From Cryptomeria japonica (Eukaryota; Streptophyta; Pinopsida; Cupressales; Cupressaceae): a DNA stretch of 64,000 nucleotides. Location of the stretch: positions 509,737,373 through 509,801,372 of the forward strand of contig NC_081415.1 in assembly GCF_030272615.1 (NCBI RefSeq). The letters are read 5' to 3'. This document shows, in pieces, positions 11,707 to 21,165 of the stretch. Each line of letters starts with the position of its first letter. Position 1 is the first letter of the stretch. The notes beneath the pieces were generated by a model, which worked only from the letters and a program-made list of their open reading frames with translations, had not been told where the DNA came from and ran no database searches. Made by a program: the position numbers and the translations under genes.

Positions 11707-11887
11707 TGCAATAGCTTACCTCCAACATGGACATCTATACTTGCAAGATAAACATTACATTAAATGTAATAAATGACCGAAATTCAACAGACACTTGTTG
11801 CCTCTACCATACTCCCAGTTGGAGAAGCCCATAGGTCACTCTTTTTCCTCCTTCTTAAGTCAATATCTTATTCTAGACATCCATAAG

Positions 11888-12149
11888 TATTAGAATATTT
11901 AATTCTTTTTAGTTAGTTACCTTTAGTTATGTTAGTAATGGTCATTTAGTTCTTTTAGTTTGTCTAATTAATTTAGTTTAACTACTACTTTTATTAGAAG
12001 ATAGTGTTAGCTTTTTAGTTTTTTTGCTTTTTAAGCTTTTAAGCCTTTTTTAGCTTCAGTTTAATTGTTCGTTCTTTTTAGAACACCGTCTTGTAATTCT
12101 CTATATATACGTTGTATATTCATGAATAAGTTCATTTAATTATTTTTCA
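11888..12149 (+). repeat. Left LTR of the copia element
   Basis: 262 bp ending TATTTTTCA, directly before the TGGTATTAGAGCA primer-binding site. It contains a TATA box (CTATATATACG, about 12100-12110). Its first half matches 13022-13198, and its second half (GAACACCGTCTTGTAATTC onward) matches 23846-23908, which shows how the right LTR was split. Confidence 0.85.
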
Positions 12150-12162
12150 TGGTATTAGAGCA
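12150..12162 (+). other. Primer-binding site, initiator-Met tRNA type
   Basis: TGGTATTAGAGCA differs at one position from the common plant sequence TGGTATCAGAGC and lies flush against the LTR end. It sets the plus orientation of the element. Confidence 0.8.
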
Positions 12163-12898
12163 TGAAAATAAAATTTTTGAAATTTTTTATTTTAAATATT
12201 TTTCAAAAGGCATATTTTTTAGCGAAAAATATCAAATTCTTTTTTTGTTCTGGGCAATTTTGCCACTTCGAGGGTTGTGAAAATTTTTCGTGGAATTTGT
12301 TTGTGGGTTTTTGTCAAGTCGTGTTTTTGTAGATCACAATTTCATAGGCTTTCATAGCGACAAATTTTCCACTTTTCTTCTACAAAAATTGTGAGTTTAT
12401 TTTCGCGTTTTCCCTTTGCGGATTTTTTCCAACTTCCACAGCCTTTGTTCCTGCACGATTTTCATGGCTTTAGTCAGTGATTTTTGGTGGCTTGATTTTT
12501 TGGGTTCATCCATGGTTGCGCCTGTCCGTAAACGATGGTCTTTCCTTGGGCTGTGATTTGTCGCAACCTTTGTTCGTACCCAGATATGCGGGAAAATTAC
12601 TGTTTTTTTTTGCACCCACCGAGCTTTGCAGATTTAAAAATTTTATTATCTGCGTTTTTAAAAAGAAAAACATCGTGGTTGTGTACTGACAACCTAGGGT
12701 TTGTGCCATTGGATCAGGTTTTGGTGTTTCTATTTCTTGGGTTTCACATCAATGCCTAGGGTTTGGTGCTTCTTGTGGTAGATTTTTTTTGTATTTTTTT
12801 TCAGAAAAATCGAAGGATTTTTAAACATTAGTTTTTTGTAGAATATTTGAGAAAAAACACAGTTTTTTCTGTAGACATATACCTTGGGATTTGCGATA

Positions 12899-13027
12899 TT
12901 GCAGTACATTCCAATAGAAGATCAGACTGCAAATATCGTCACCAAGTCTCTAAGCCCGACAAAGTTTGTCAAATTTCGAGGGCAACTTGGTTTAATAGAT
13001 AGAGTGACCATTAAGGGAGGGTATTAA
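12899..13027 (+). pseudogene. End of copia RNase H / pol
   Basis: An open reading of 42 codons ends with TAA at 13025-13027, overlapping the first bases of the right LTR. It contains I-E-D-Q-T-A-N-I-V-T-K, then K-F-V-K-F-R-x-x-L-G, the well-known C-terminal signature of copia polyproteins. It is not preceded by the rest of RNase H: upstream of about 12890 the sequence is noncoding leader, so a deletion joins the 5' leader to the pol end. A purine-rich tract AAGGGAGGG (13013-13021) directly precedes the right LTR and is the likely plus-strand primer. Confidence 0.8.
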
Positions 13028-13198
13028 AATGTGTAAATCATTTTAGTTAGTTACCTGTAATTATGCTAGTAATGGTCATTTAGTTCTTTTAGTTTGTTTA
13101 ATTAATTTAGTTTGACTACTGCTTTTTTAATTATAAGACAGAGTTAGCTTTTTAAGCTTTTTAGCTTTTTAGATTTAGTTTAACGGTTCGTTCTTGTT
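13022..13198 (+). repeat. Right copia LTR, first part
   Basis: This segment aligns with 11888 to about 12080 of the left LTR (TTAGTTAGTTACCT, TAGTAATGGTCATTTAG and the TTTTTAGC-rich stretch). It stops abruptly at TTCTTGTT where the gypsy LTR begins (13199). Confidence 0.8.
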
Positions 13199-13539
13199 TG
13201 TTCCCTATCGTGAGTTACTTAAGTTCTCCAGAATGAACAGAATAAGCACAAAACATATAACCAACAACTACGATTGTACTCAGAACATTAATTAAAGTAA
13301 TGTTCACAACAATATGGCAGAAAGATTTTCTTCTATTGCATTCCAAAATGTTCATTACATCCACATTACAACAACAATACCATTTGATTCCCTTACATTG
13401 TACTTATATAGTCACCCAATGGTTGGCGAAGGTGCCAACCGTCACAACTGCCAACTCACCACTACGGGAATCGACGACTGTTTTATTACACAAACTATAA
13501 CTTAGCAAATATAATTATTAGCCTAATTAGTGCCTTACA
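13199..13539 (-). repeat. 3' LTR of gypsy derivative 1
   Basis: It starts TGTTCCC and ends CCTTACA, followed by the polypurine-tract complement CCCCTCCAAAAA (13544-13555). The junction CA|TCAACCCCTCCAAAAAG closely parallels 34377/34378 and 39873/39874 in the two related elements, where LTR ends were confirmed by duplications. Confidence 0.7.
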
Positions 13540-13604
13540 TCAACCCCTCCAAAAAGTAGTCGTCTTCCAGATGACGAAGACAAAATGGGAGCTGGACACT
13601 GAAA

Positions 13605-15103
13605 CTAAGACTGAGAGGAATGAGAAGACGTCCTTGGAGTGGCAGAGGCGGAAGTCTACTGCCGGGGCTGCTGCAGGAGCCGTAAGTTTCTCTCGGCAAT
13701 TAGCTAGCATTTAGGAGCTTTCTTCACCATAAGAGCTGCCTCCATCAAATTCTTATCCTTTTGCTCCACCTCGCGTGTTAGCACCGAAACCCTCTCCTCC
13801 AATGCCTTCATCTGTGAATTTTGTAGTGCGGTCGCCTCCTCAAGCTATGTTCGAATCAGCTTCTCCATAGTGGCGAGTTCTATTTGTTTATCCAACTTCT
13901 GCTGAAGTATGGCGGTCTCCTCCTTAGCAACTCGTTGTTCAGCCTGGGCCCGTTGCATCTGAAAATATAGCTCCCCTTAGGAGGTCTCCATGCCCTACAA
14001 GGTGGGGCCAAGGGCCCCTTGCCTGTGCATGATGCGTGTATCTCGCCAGGCTGCCACCATCTCAGGAGTCTTGGTTGCTAGCCAGCCATGGTGGACAAGC
14101 TGCTGCATGAACTCCTCTTGACATCTAGAGGTCATAAATGCCAGAAGCTTCTCTGCTTCTAGTAAGGTTCCTATATCTACGTGTAAGGCCAAGTTTGCGA
14201 TGGCATGTGCTACATCTGTGAAGCCCTGCAGTTCTGTCATGAACCGTCGAATGGAGTCGACGGGGTCCTATATGTCTGGCTGTGAGATATGAAGGCTCCC
14301 GGATGAATCCTTCCCTGGTGGGGACTCTGGTTCCCTCATCCTGCTATTCCTAGATTGAAAGCTCGCATCTTCCACATTGATAATACTCCGCGTAGGCTCC
14401 TGTTCACTCTCCCCTGTCCTTAGAGTCTGCTCTAGATGTTCAATCCCCTCTTCCTGAATTTGCTCCTCGCCAACTGCCGTAGTACGCGGTGAAGGGGGTG
14501 AAGGTGCCTGGGGTGCAAGGGCAAACCTTCCCAGCCAATCTGCCAGTGATGCATCCATGTCCTGTTCTTGATCAACCTCCCTTGCGACAAGAGCATCTAG
14601 TACGACCAACTCCTCCTGTAATGGCCCTTCATCGGTATGCACGCCGCTACCTCCAGTCTGATCTGCCCTTCGGCCACTGTCACCTGCACACCTCCTTTTG
14701 GTACTACCATTCGTACACCCCTCTTCGAGAGTGTTGCCATCTGTACATCATCCGTACGGTGAGCTGTCAAAGGTACGATTGATCGTACTGTCCTAGCTGC
14801 AAGTGTATCCTCCGTACGGTGGACTGTTGGAGGTGTGCGTGCGACTATCTCAATTGGTCATACCGCCCCGACTGTAGGTGCTTGTACGACTTTCCCTTTT
14901 GGTAGCATTACTCCCGCGATAGCCCGTCCAACCTGGGGTAAGGACGGTCGAGCTGGTGCCCATGGGGAGCCTTCAACAATTTTCTAGAACAACACGCCAA
15001 CTGGGGTGACATCTCTCACTGGGGTATTCACTATCAAAGCCTGCGGGGGTATGGTAGCCACTGCTAATGCCTGCGGGGATACCAAGTGAGCCAATGAGGG
15101 TAG
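13605..15103 (-). pseudogene. Gypsy accessory ORF, C-terminal half (copy 1)
   Basis: Minus-strand coding remnant downstream of where pol would be. Visible pieces are 14642-14268 (acidic/Pro-rich; contains A-D-W-L-G-R-F-A-L-A-P) and 14240-13995 (contains H-H-G-W-L-A-T-K-T-P-E-M), then a heptad-rich coiled-coil stretch with stops, ending at a stop about 13605 after a S-S-H-S-S-Q-S tail. The D-x-W-L-x-R-F motif, the G-W motif, the coiled coil and the Ser/Pro-rich C-terminus recur in the other two copies (34469-35401 and 39941-41444). Frameshifts and stops mark it as nonfunctional. The N-terminal half lies beyond element A at 22213-23348. Function unknown. Confidence 0.65.
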
Positions 15104-15537
15104 TGTTGTGACCATTTCACACATCGCCCCATCGCAAATGGGGACCCCCTCTTTTTCGCTTGTTTTCGCTTTCGTTTTTAGGGTTTTGTTAGTCCGTTAG
15201 TTGTCTGGATTTAGGGCTAAGCCTTAGGGTTTTAAATCTTGCCTTTTCAAGCCAAAATCCAGTCATTTTTTTGAGAGCTTTTGAGCTTTCTTTTCTAGAA
15301 TGCAAATTTTGAATGCAATAAATTCGCCAAAATGGTCTAATTTTCAATTGGAATGTTCATGCAAAGCTTAAACTTGTCTAAATGATGACCGTCAATGTGA
15401 ATTTTTGTCTGATTGAATATTTTGACCAAATTTTGACTTTTTTGAAGTTTGATCCTGGGCATTGGAATTGATTTGTTTTCGCCTCGTGAAGTGTTAAAAT
15501 GTGAAAAATCTTGTTATTTTGGCCTGTAGGAGCAAAA

Positions 15538-16954
15538 TCGCTCCTGTCCCTCAGTGAAGGACGGGAGCTCAATTTCAAATATCTCATTGTCCTTGCAGAG
15601 TCCAGACGAAGTTTACGTTTGAAGTGATGGAGAACGACAAGATCTTTCCATTGAATATAAATTGAAGATTTTCATGAGCACAGAAAGGCCTCCAGGAAGA
15701 AAATCGCTCCTGTCCCTCAGTGAAGGACCGGAGCTACAATTCAAATTTCGCCATGTCCATGCAAGATTTTGATGACTCAGCAATTGGAGGACGTCCGAAG
15801 GAAGATACTTTGGCAAATGAATATAATTTGAGATGCAAAAAATGAAGGAAAATGACCTATATTGACTAAATCGCTCCTGTCCCTCTCCAAGGGACCAGGG
15901 CGAGGTACCTTGTAGCTCTCGTCCCTCTCCCAGGGACCAGAGCGATTTCCTCCATTTTGCAAAATCCAGACAAGGGTCAAGGCAAGTTTACGTTCAAAAA
16001 CAAGGGAAAACATGAGATGAACGCATTGAATATAAATTGAAGATTTTTGGGACGCCCATAACAGTGCTAAATGCCTAGTTCGCTCCTGTCCCTCAGGAAG
16101 GGACCAGAGCGATTTTTGATATAATTACCTCTTTTTGCAAAATTCCAAACAATGTCAAGCCATGGACGAATGGGGTGAAGAGGGACGAATCCGTTGAATA
16201 TAAACTTGGAACCTGGCAAAGTGAGGTAGTGGCCACAAGGGAAGGATCGCTCCTGTCCCTCTCCAAGGGACCAGGGCGATTTGCTTTGGATTCCTTGTTT
16301 TGCTTCAAGATCAAGCTAAGTCAAGACGTCTTAAGATAGCATATGGTCCAAGGCATCGTTTGAAGATAATTTGCAAAAGTGTTGAACGTCCAAACATTGC
16401 CAAATAATGTAAAAGCCTCACATCGCTCCTGTCCTTTGGACAAGGACCAGGGCGATATCATCAAAAGCACGCACGTTCCTTCAAAGATCAAAGCGAAGCA
16501 AGGTTAGGTAAGGTGAAGGACGACGTTTGAAGGGCATTACAATGAAGATCGAAGTGCAAAGTTGACAAGGTCAAGGAAAGGACATGGATCGCTCCTGTCC
16601 CTCTCCAAGGGACAAGGGCGATGATCCCTTTAATACACTCAAAACTTCATGCGAGCAAATGGAATAAGCGCAAAAGACACGAACAAAGGATGCTATTCGC
16701 CCACAATAAAAAATCGAAGTTAAAAGATGCAAGATAGACATGAAAACAAGAGGATCGCTCCTGTCCTTTGGACAAGGACCAGGGCGATGTGCACTTAAAG
16801 GACACCCATATGCGCACACAAGGCGATCAAATTCGAAGGACCATCAAGGTGATCGATTTTCAACGTGGAGATGAAGGAGTTGGACGTAAGAAATGCAAAA
16901 GTCAAGACAAAATGGTGAATCGCTCCTGTCCCTCTCCAAGGGACCAGAGCGATG
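15538..16954 (+). repeat. Array of ten ~35-bp hairpins with ~166-bp period
   Basis: Imperfect hairpins of the form ATCGCTCCTGTCC-loop-GGACCAGGGCGAT start at about 15538, 15703, 15870, 15914, 16079, 16246, 16422, 16588, 16753 and 16919. Except for one extra unit 44 bp after its neighbour, spacing is 165-176 bp. Intervening sequence is partly repeated (a TTGAATATAAATTGAAGAT block after units 1, 4 and, degraded, 2 and 5) but far more diverged than the hairpins. Units at 16422 and 16753 carry CCTT/AAGG where most others carry CCCT/AGGG, so both arms changed together. No protein-coding frame runs through the array. Confidence 0.88.
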
Positions 16955-17277
16955 AGGTACGTCCCTTTGTTTTCCAATTTTGGCGCCAAACAAACAAATT
17001 TAAATTTCCTTAAATGCTAAATCGATTAAAAAATTGAAAATCCATTTTTATTTAGCATTTAATATGGCGTTATCTTTTATTAATTATTTTTTGCCTTTAT
17101 TAAAAATCGAAATTTTCATTTAAAAAAGCGCAAGGCATTAATAATTAATTATTTAATTAATATAAAAATCGATTTGAAGCGCCCAATTAGGCAAGTCGGC
17201 CTGGTTATTTTATTGCAAATCATTTAAAAAATGGTTTTATTTGTCAAGTCGGCCTAAGAGGTGAAAGGGTATGAGCG
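16955..17277 (+). other. AT-rich spacer between hairpin array and promoter-like site
   Basis: No ORF or hairpin unit. It contains AAATCGATT-type words and long TTAATTAATT runs, a typical flexible upstream region for the TATA box that follows. Confidence 0.4.
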
Positions 17278-17291
17278 CTATTTATAAGGGG
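17278..17291 (+). promoter_or_regulatory. TATA box upstream of the element A ORF
   Basis: CTATTTATAAGGGG lies about 660 bp upstream of the preferred ATG (17944). Distance and context fit an RNA polymerase II core promoter with a long leader, but transcription is not shown by sequence alone. Confidence 0.5.
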
Positions 17292-17367
17292 AGTGAAACG
17301 TTCATTTTTACATAATCATTTTTACCTTTCTTCATGCGAATCAAGAAGAGGCGAATATAGTGCGAAG

Positions 17368-17640
17368 TGTGTTCAAAGGTGGTGCGATTTCAAACCAAAG
17401 GTGGCGCTAGTATCATCTTGTGTGGAGTGCGAATTGCGTTGAAGACCAAAGGTGGTGCGAATTTCATTCATCCAAGGGTGGCGCGTAGTTATCAAAAGGT
17501 GGTGCGAATTTGAAGACCACACCAAGGGCGAACTTGGAGATCCATCTAAGACCACACCAAGGGCGAATTTGGAGATCATTTAAGACCACGTCTAAGGCGT
17601 TACTTGAAGATCACGTTCTCTCCAGAGGTGGCGAAGTATA
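17368..17640 (+). repeat. Short direct repeats in the element A leader
   Basis: Two interleaved motifs. AAGGTGGTGCGAATTT-like words occur near 17377, 17398, 17447, 17475 and 17494. An AAGACCACACCAAGGGCGAA unit recurs at about 17513 and 17547, with a diverged form near 17582. They lie in the presumed 5' untranslated leader and are unrelated to the upstream hairpins. Confidence 0.7.
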
Positions 17641-17732
17641 TTTTGAGGGAATCATATTGAAGATTATCTTATACCTCAAATTTTGCCTAGGCGAATTTTG
17701 TTTTTGCATTCTAGAGTTAGCTCTCTATCAAG

Positions 17733-17941
17733 GTATGGCGATTTAATTGTTATTGCTTTATTCATTCATCGTCATATTTCATTTTTTTGAATTTTGAAAT
17801 TTTGAATCTCTTAGCTCAATCGTTGTTTTTTTTTTAGGAAATGATAACTCTAGGGACTTATCATGAGGTTTCCTAAAACCTATCTCTCTTATCTACGTTA
17901 TTTATTGCAAAATCTATTTCTTATAATGAAATGTTGTGTAG
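17733..17941 (+). other. Candidate leader intron before the element A ORF
   Basis: A donor AAG|GTATGG at 17733 and an acceptor TGTGTAG ending at 17941 would remove 209 bp containing a T-rich tract. This would place the AUG of the M-A-T-P-K start (17944) directly after the splice junction. An alternative acceptor, a long T run plus TAG, ends at 17838. Inference from splice-site form only. Confidence 0.35.
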
Positions 17942-20900
17942 GTATGGCGACCCCAAAGGCGGGAGCATCCACCAGTCGCTCGGCTCTCATGAAAGAAGAT
18001 CAGAAGACTGAAGAGGTGGAGACCAAGATCGTGTCCAAGTGGAGCAACATTGGAGATACAAACTTGGGAAACTTTAGCACGAAGAAGTTCCGAGAGGTCC
18101 CTTACATCGGCAAGCCATCACCTGTCGCCCGGAGAATAATAGAGAGTGGCATCATTAAGGCGGCCGGTTTTCCTCCAGCTATTCAGTGCCACGAGTTGAT
18201 GATCGAGTGTGCCCGTCATTACAATCCACAGTCCAGGACAATTGTGTCCAATGAGGGAAACACTTTGGCGTACCTTTCAGAGGAGGCCATAAGTGAAGCC
18301 TTCCATCTTCCAGAGCACAGGGACATGATATACAAGAGCATTGAAGGAGCTAGATCAGTGTACGATGACGATCCAGATGCTTGTCTAAGCATCATCAACA
18401 AGAACTGGCTACTCAAGAGTCGTCCCCGTCTGAGCAAAGTACCGAACACACCACACCGGATCGATTTCCAAGAGGAGTACAGAGATTTGATCACCATGCT
18501 CAACAGAGTTACAGGAGCACCTCATGCCTTCTATTTTGAGAAATGGATGTTTTATTTCATCCAGGTGATTGTTCAAGGGAAGGGTACAATACATTGGGCT
18601 AGGATAATTAGCCATTGCTTAGACGTACAGTTGAGAAGACTCAGGGCTACTAAGTCCTTCCACATGAGTTCATACGTCATTTATGCCTTAATCAGGAGCG
18701 TTGAGTACGCAGGACTACCTCACAGAGGAGTGATTGGAAGAGGACCCGGCGAGGTCAGAGTTTGTGAATCCTATACCTACTTGCATCATCCACCAGGGAA
18801 GAACTACAAGTTAATCAATGATACTTTCACGATGAACATCACCAGGACGTTGCAAGGAGGGATTCACAACAGATTATCTCAGGATGCCCAGGAGTTAATC
18901 AAGAGGTACGGTGCTTGGTTCATTCAGTTTCCCAAGTTCACTTACATTAGAGTGTATGGATGTCCTTTACCTCCATATATGTTGCCGAGGTACCCGACAG
19001 ATAGAATTGTGTTACTTGAAGTAACAAGGCAGTTGGCAGCATATGTGAAGGCATTCAGACACAGACATCAGAATGGAGTTCAGGTACCTATTATTTTGGG
19101 TAATTCAGTTGAGGTATGTCCCAATGTCTCAGCCATGGATGACGCAGAGAGGGAGTTAGCCTTGTATCCTTTTTCATCTTTTGCTTGGAGGAATAGTTTT
19201 GATCCTCATGGACATTTAGAAGAGACAGTCGGTAGAAGATTTAGACATGAATACCAAATTGAAGATTTTATGATGAATCTCCTAGATGATCTTGAAGTGA
19301 AACGCAAGATACATTCTAGATTGCCTTTGGATTTCATCAGGAAATGTAAGATTTACAGAGTAGCCGACCAAGCTCAGGACAACGGCAGGCACATCCAATC
19401 TTCATATGATAGAGAAAGTAAAACAATTAGTTTGAATTGGAATGAGCCCGAGGCCGTGGATTTAGATGATTTGATGGCACCAGTCTTGTCTTGTACTCGC
19501 AGATGGGTAGACATTCAACATCAGAAGTTGAGAGAACAAGGCATAGCCATGTCTTTTACTTTGGAAGAAAAGCCAGCCGAAGGTGGAGCCAGTGTTAGTG
19601 AAGGCAATCCTAATCCTAGGAATTCAGGTGAAGGTAACCTTCGATGTGCCAGTGAGGGCAATCTCCATCCGAGAGGTTCAAAGAGAAAGGAAAGATCAGA
19701 AAAGAAAGAGCCTTCCAAGAAAAAGCAAGGTGCTAACAAAGATCAAACACCAGGTACTTCTTCCAGGCCAGAAGATAGAGCAGTTCGAGTGGAAGAATCC
19801 ATGGAATCGATGGTACAGAATGATAGACAGGAGGAAGAACAGGCACAGCATGTTTCATCCGATGGATCTCTCCAAGACTATGATTTAGATAATGATAATG
19901 AAGTAACATCTCCTCCCAGACAAGAAGAAGTAGTACACAAAGAAATTCAAGTTCAAGAGACAAGATCAAATATCCCAGACTGGTTGAAGGAGAGATTGAC
20001 TAAGGTGATCGTAATTGAGGACGAGGACAGTGCAATCGATCTAGAGAGCCTTGTTGGACGCTCACATATGACAACAGAGAAGAAGAAGGCTACAAAGATG
20101 TCCAAGATGATTCGAGATGAGACTGGATCTAGAAAACTGCAGATAGCTACACCGGCAGCAGACAAATATGAGGGTGAGATCCTAGCAGAGGACTATCATA
20201 TACAGACTATTGAGTTAGGACCATCCACAGCAGAGCAGACTTTAGATGATGCCACCGACACATTTGAGGCATTGAAGGATAAGTTTAGAGAAGAAGTAGA
20301 AAAGAATAGAAAGCTTGAGAGAGAGGTCGGTGCATGGAGAACATATTTCAGTCACATCAATGAACCTTTGGGACGTCAGGATCCAGTTAGATCACCATTG
20401 CAGGCATTGCCCCTTCAATCAATCAATGAAGCAGAAAGATTCAGGAATATGGTTCAGCGTACATGTAATTGGATGGATAGATCTCACACGGTGGCCATTG
20501 AGTTTATTACAAGGATGTCGAAGATCACCCATCAGGCTATCCAAGTTCTTGAGATAATCCACAGATTGATGGCAACAGTAGCTGCATTTGCCCATACCAA
20601 GGACGTTGTCATCCCTGTCTTGAGAGTTATAAGACATACATCTAGAAAAATTTTAGCACAAGAGAGGATCTTAGAAGGTGATTCTCACAGTTTGTTTCAG
20701 TGGTCAACCTTACTCCATATAAAGAGTGTTCTCTTTGAGGACATCAGCGTTAGATGTGGTCAAGTTGAGGAGGTGATCAATCCGATCCAGGACAGAGCAT
20801 TTGAGGTACTTCGTACCATTCTTGGCAGGAGGATCGAGGTCGAGACAGATGTGGATTTACAAGAGTTTGAGGATAGAATCACTATCATCTTTCGCAAGGA

Positions 20901-21165
20901 CGCAGATGTTACAGATGAGCAGTATGATCAGATGTATGCCACCATGCTCCTGATTGATAGAACAAAGGAACTTGAACCTACTTGGGACACGGCTCTTCTA
21001 GATGCATTTGATCAAGTTATCCACTTAGAAGAGAGTATCAAGAATCTTCCCGAGATTCCAATCACAGAAATCGAAGGAATTGTGACAAAATTCATTGCAT
21101 ATGCTAAGAAGGAAAATTGGAAAGGGAATAAGATTCTAGATGAAAGGTTGTTACAGATGACATGA
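17863..21165 (+). CDS. Element A accessory protein, intact 1,100-codon ORF
   Basis: An uninterrupted ORF. The second Met (residue 28, at 17944) is the more natural start, giving 1,073 residues, because the first 27 residues are hydrophobic and unlike the rest. Residues ~100-280 match the gypsy accessory ORF at 22584-23348 in pattern: an A-R-x-Y motif, a F-x-x-P motif, W-L-L-K, then W-A-R-I-I-S and S-F-H-M (against W-A-Q-L-L-S and T-F-Y-M). A degenerate threefold G-E-G-N repeat spans ~579-606, a lysine-rich NLS-like stretch ~607-622, an acidic linker with P-D-W-L-K-E-R at ~705-711, a coiled coil ~798-825 and a helical C-terminus. There is no RT, integrase, protease or zinc knuckle. A plant-mobile-domain relationship is possible but unproven. 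Function unknown; retention of 1,100 codons implies youth or selection. Confidence 0.85.
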   Translation: MRFPKTYLSYLRYLLQNLFLIMKCCVGMATPKAGASTSRSALMKEDQKTEEVETKIVSKWSNIGDTNLGNFSTKKFREVPYIGKPSPVARRIIESGIIKAAGFPPAIQCHELMIECARHYNPQSRTIVSNEGNTLAYLSEEAISEAFHLPEHRDMIYKSIEGARSVYDDDPDACLSIINKNWLLKSRPRLSKVPNTPHRIDFQEEYRDLITMLNRVTGAPHAFYFEKWMFYFIQVIVQGKGTIHWARIISHCLDVQLRRLRATKSFHMSSYVIYALIRSVEYAGLPHRGVIGRGPGEVRVCESYTYLHHPPGKNYKLINDTFTMNITRTLQGGIHNRLSQDAQELIKRYGAWFIQFPKFTYIRVYGCPLPPYMLPRYPTDRIVLLEVTRQLAAYVKAFRHRHQNGVQVPIILGNSVEVCPNVSAMDDAERELALYPFSSFAWRNSFDPHGHLEETVGRRFRHEYQIEDFMMNLLDDLEVKRKIHSRLPLDFIRKCKIYRVADQAQDNGRHIQSSYDRESKTISLNWNEPEAVDLDDLMAPVLSCTRRWVDIQHQKLREQGIAMSFTLEEKPAEGGASVSEGNPNPRNSGEGNLRCASEGNLHPRGSKRKERSEKKEPSKKKQGANKDQTPGTSSRPEDRAVRVEESMESMVQNDRQEEEQAQHVSSDGSLQDYDLDNDNEVTSPPRQEEVVHKEIQVQETRSNIPDWLKERLTKVIVIEDEDSAIDLESLVGRSHMTTEKKKATKMSKMIRDETGSRKLQIATPAADKYEGEILAEDYHIQTIELGPSTAEQTLDDATDTFEALKDKFREEVEKNRKLEREVGAWRTYFSHINEPLGRQDPVRSPLQALPLQSINEAERFRNMVQRTCNWMDRSHTVAIEFITRMSKITHQAIQVLEIIHRLMATVAAFAHTKDVVIPVLRVIRHTSRKILAQERILEGDSHSLFQWSTLLHIKSVLFEDISVRCGQVEEVINPIQDRAFEVLRTILGRRIEVETDVDLQEFEDRITIIFRKDADVTDEQYDQMYATMLLIDRTKELEPTWDTALLDAFDQVIHLEESIKNLPEIPITEIEGIVTKFIAYAKKENWKGNKILDERLLQMT

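Larger units (their letters stand above)
9979..11789 (-). repeat. 5' LTR of the preceding element, split by an hAT-like insertion
   Basis: It begins TGTTGGGAAATAAACAGG immediately beside the primer-binding site and probably ends ATTCAACA at 11789. It is interrupted by the 10664-11698 hAT-like element plus its 8-bp duplication, so the net LTR length would be about 770 bp. The right border is inferred from TG..CA termini only, because the partner LTR is absent. Confidence 0.45.

Noticed and set aside
15378-16819. Short minus-strand ORFs with a repeated P-G-P-x-E-R-D-R-S-D peptide
   Set aside because: The repeated peptide is the translation of the hairpin units. The frames are not continuous between units, so coding is not supported.
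15538-16954. Regularly spaced palindromic repeats reminiscent of a CRISPR array
   Set aside because: The context is eukaryotic, spacers are ~130 bp and mutually related, and no cas-like gene is present. The pattern fits a diverged tandem repeat in a transposon.
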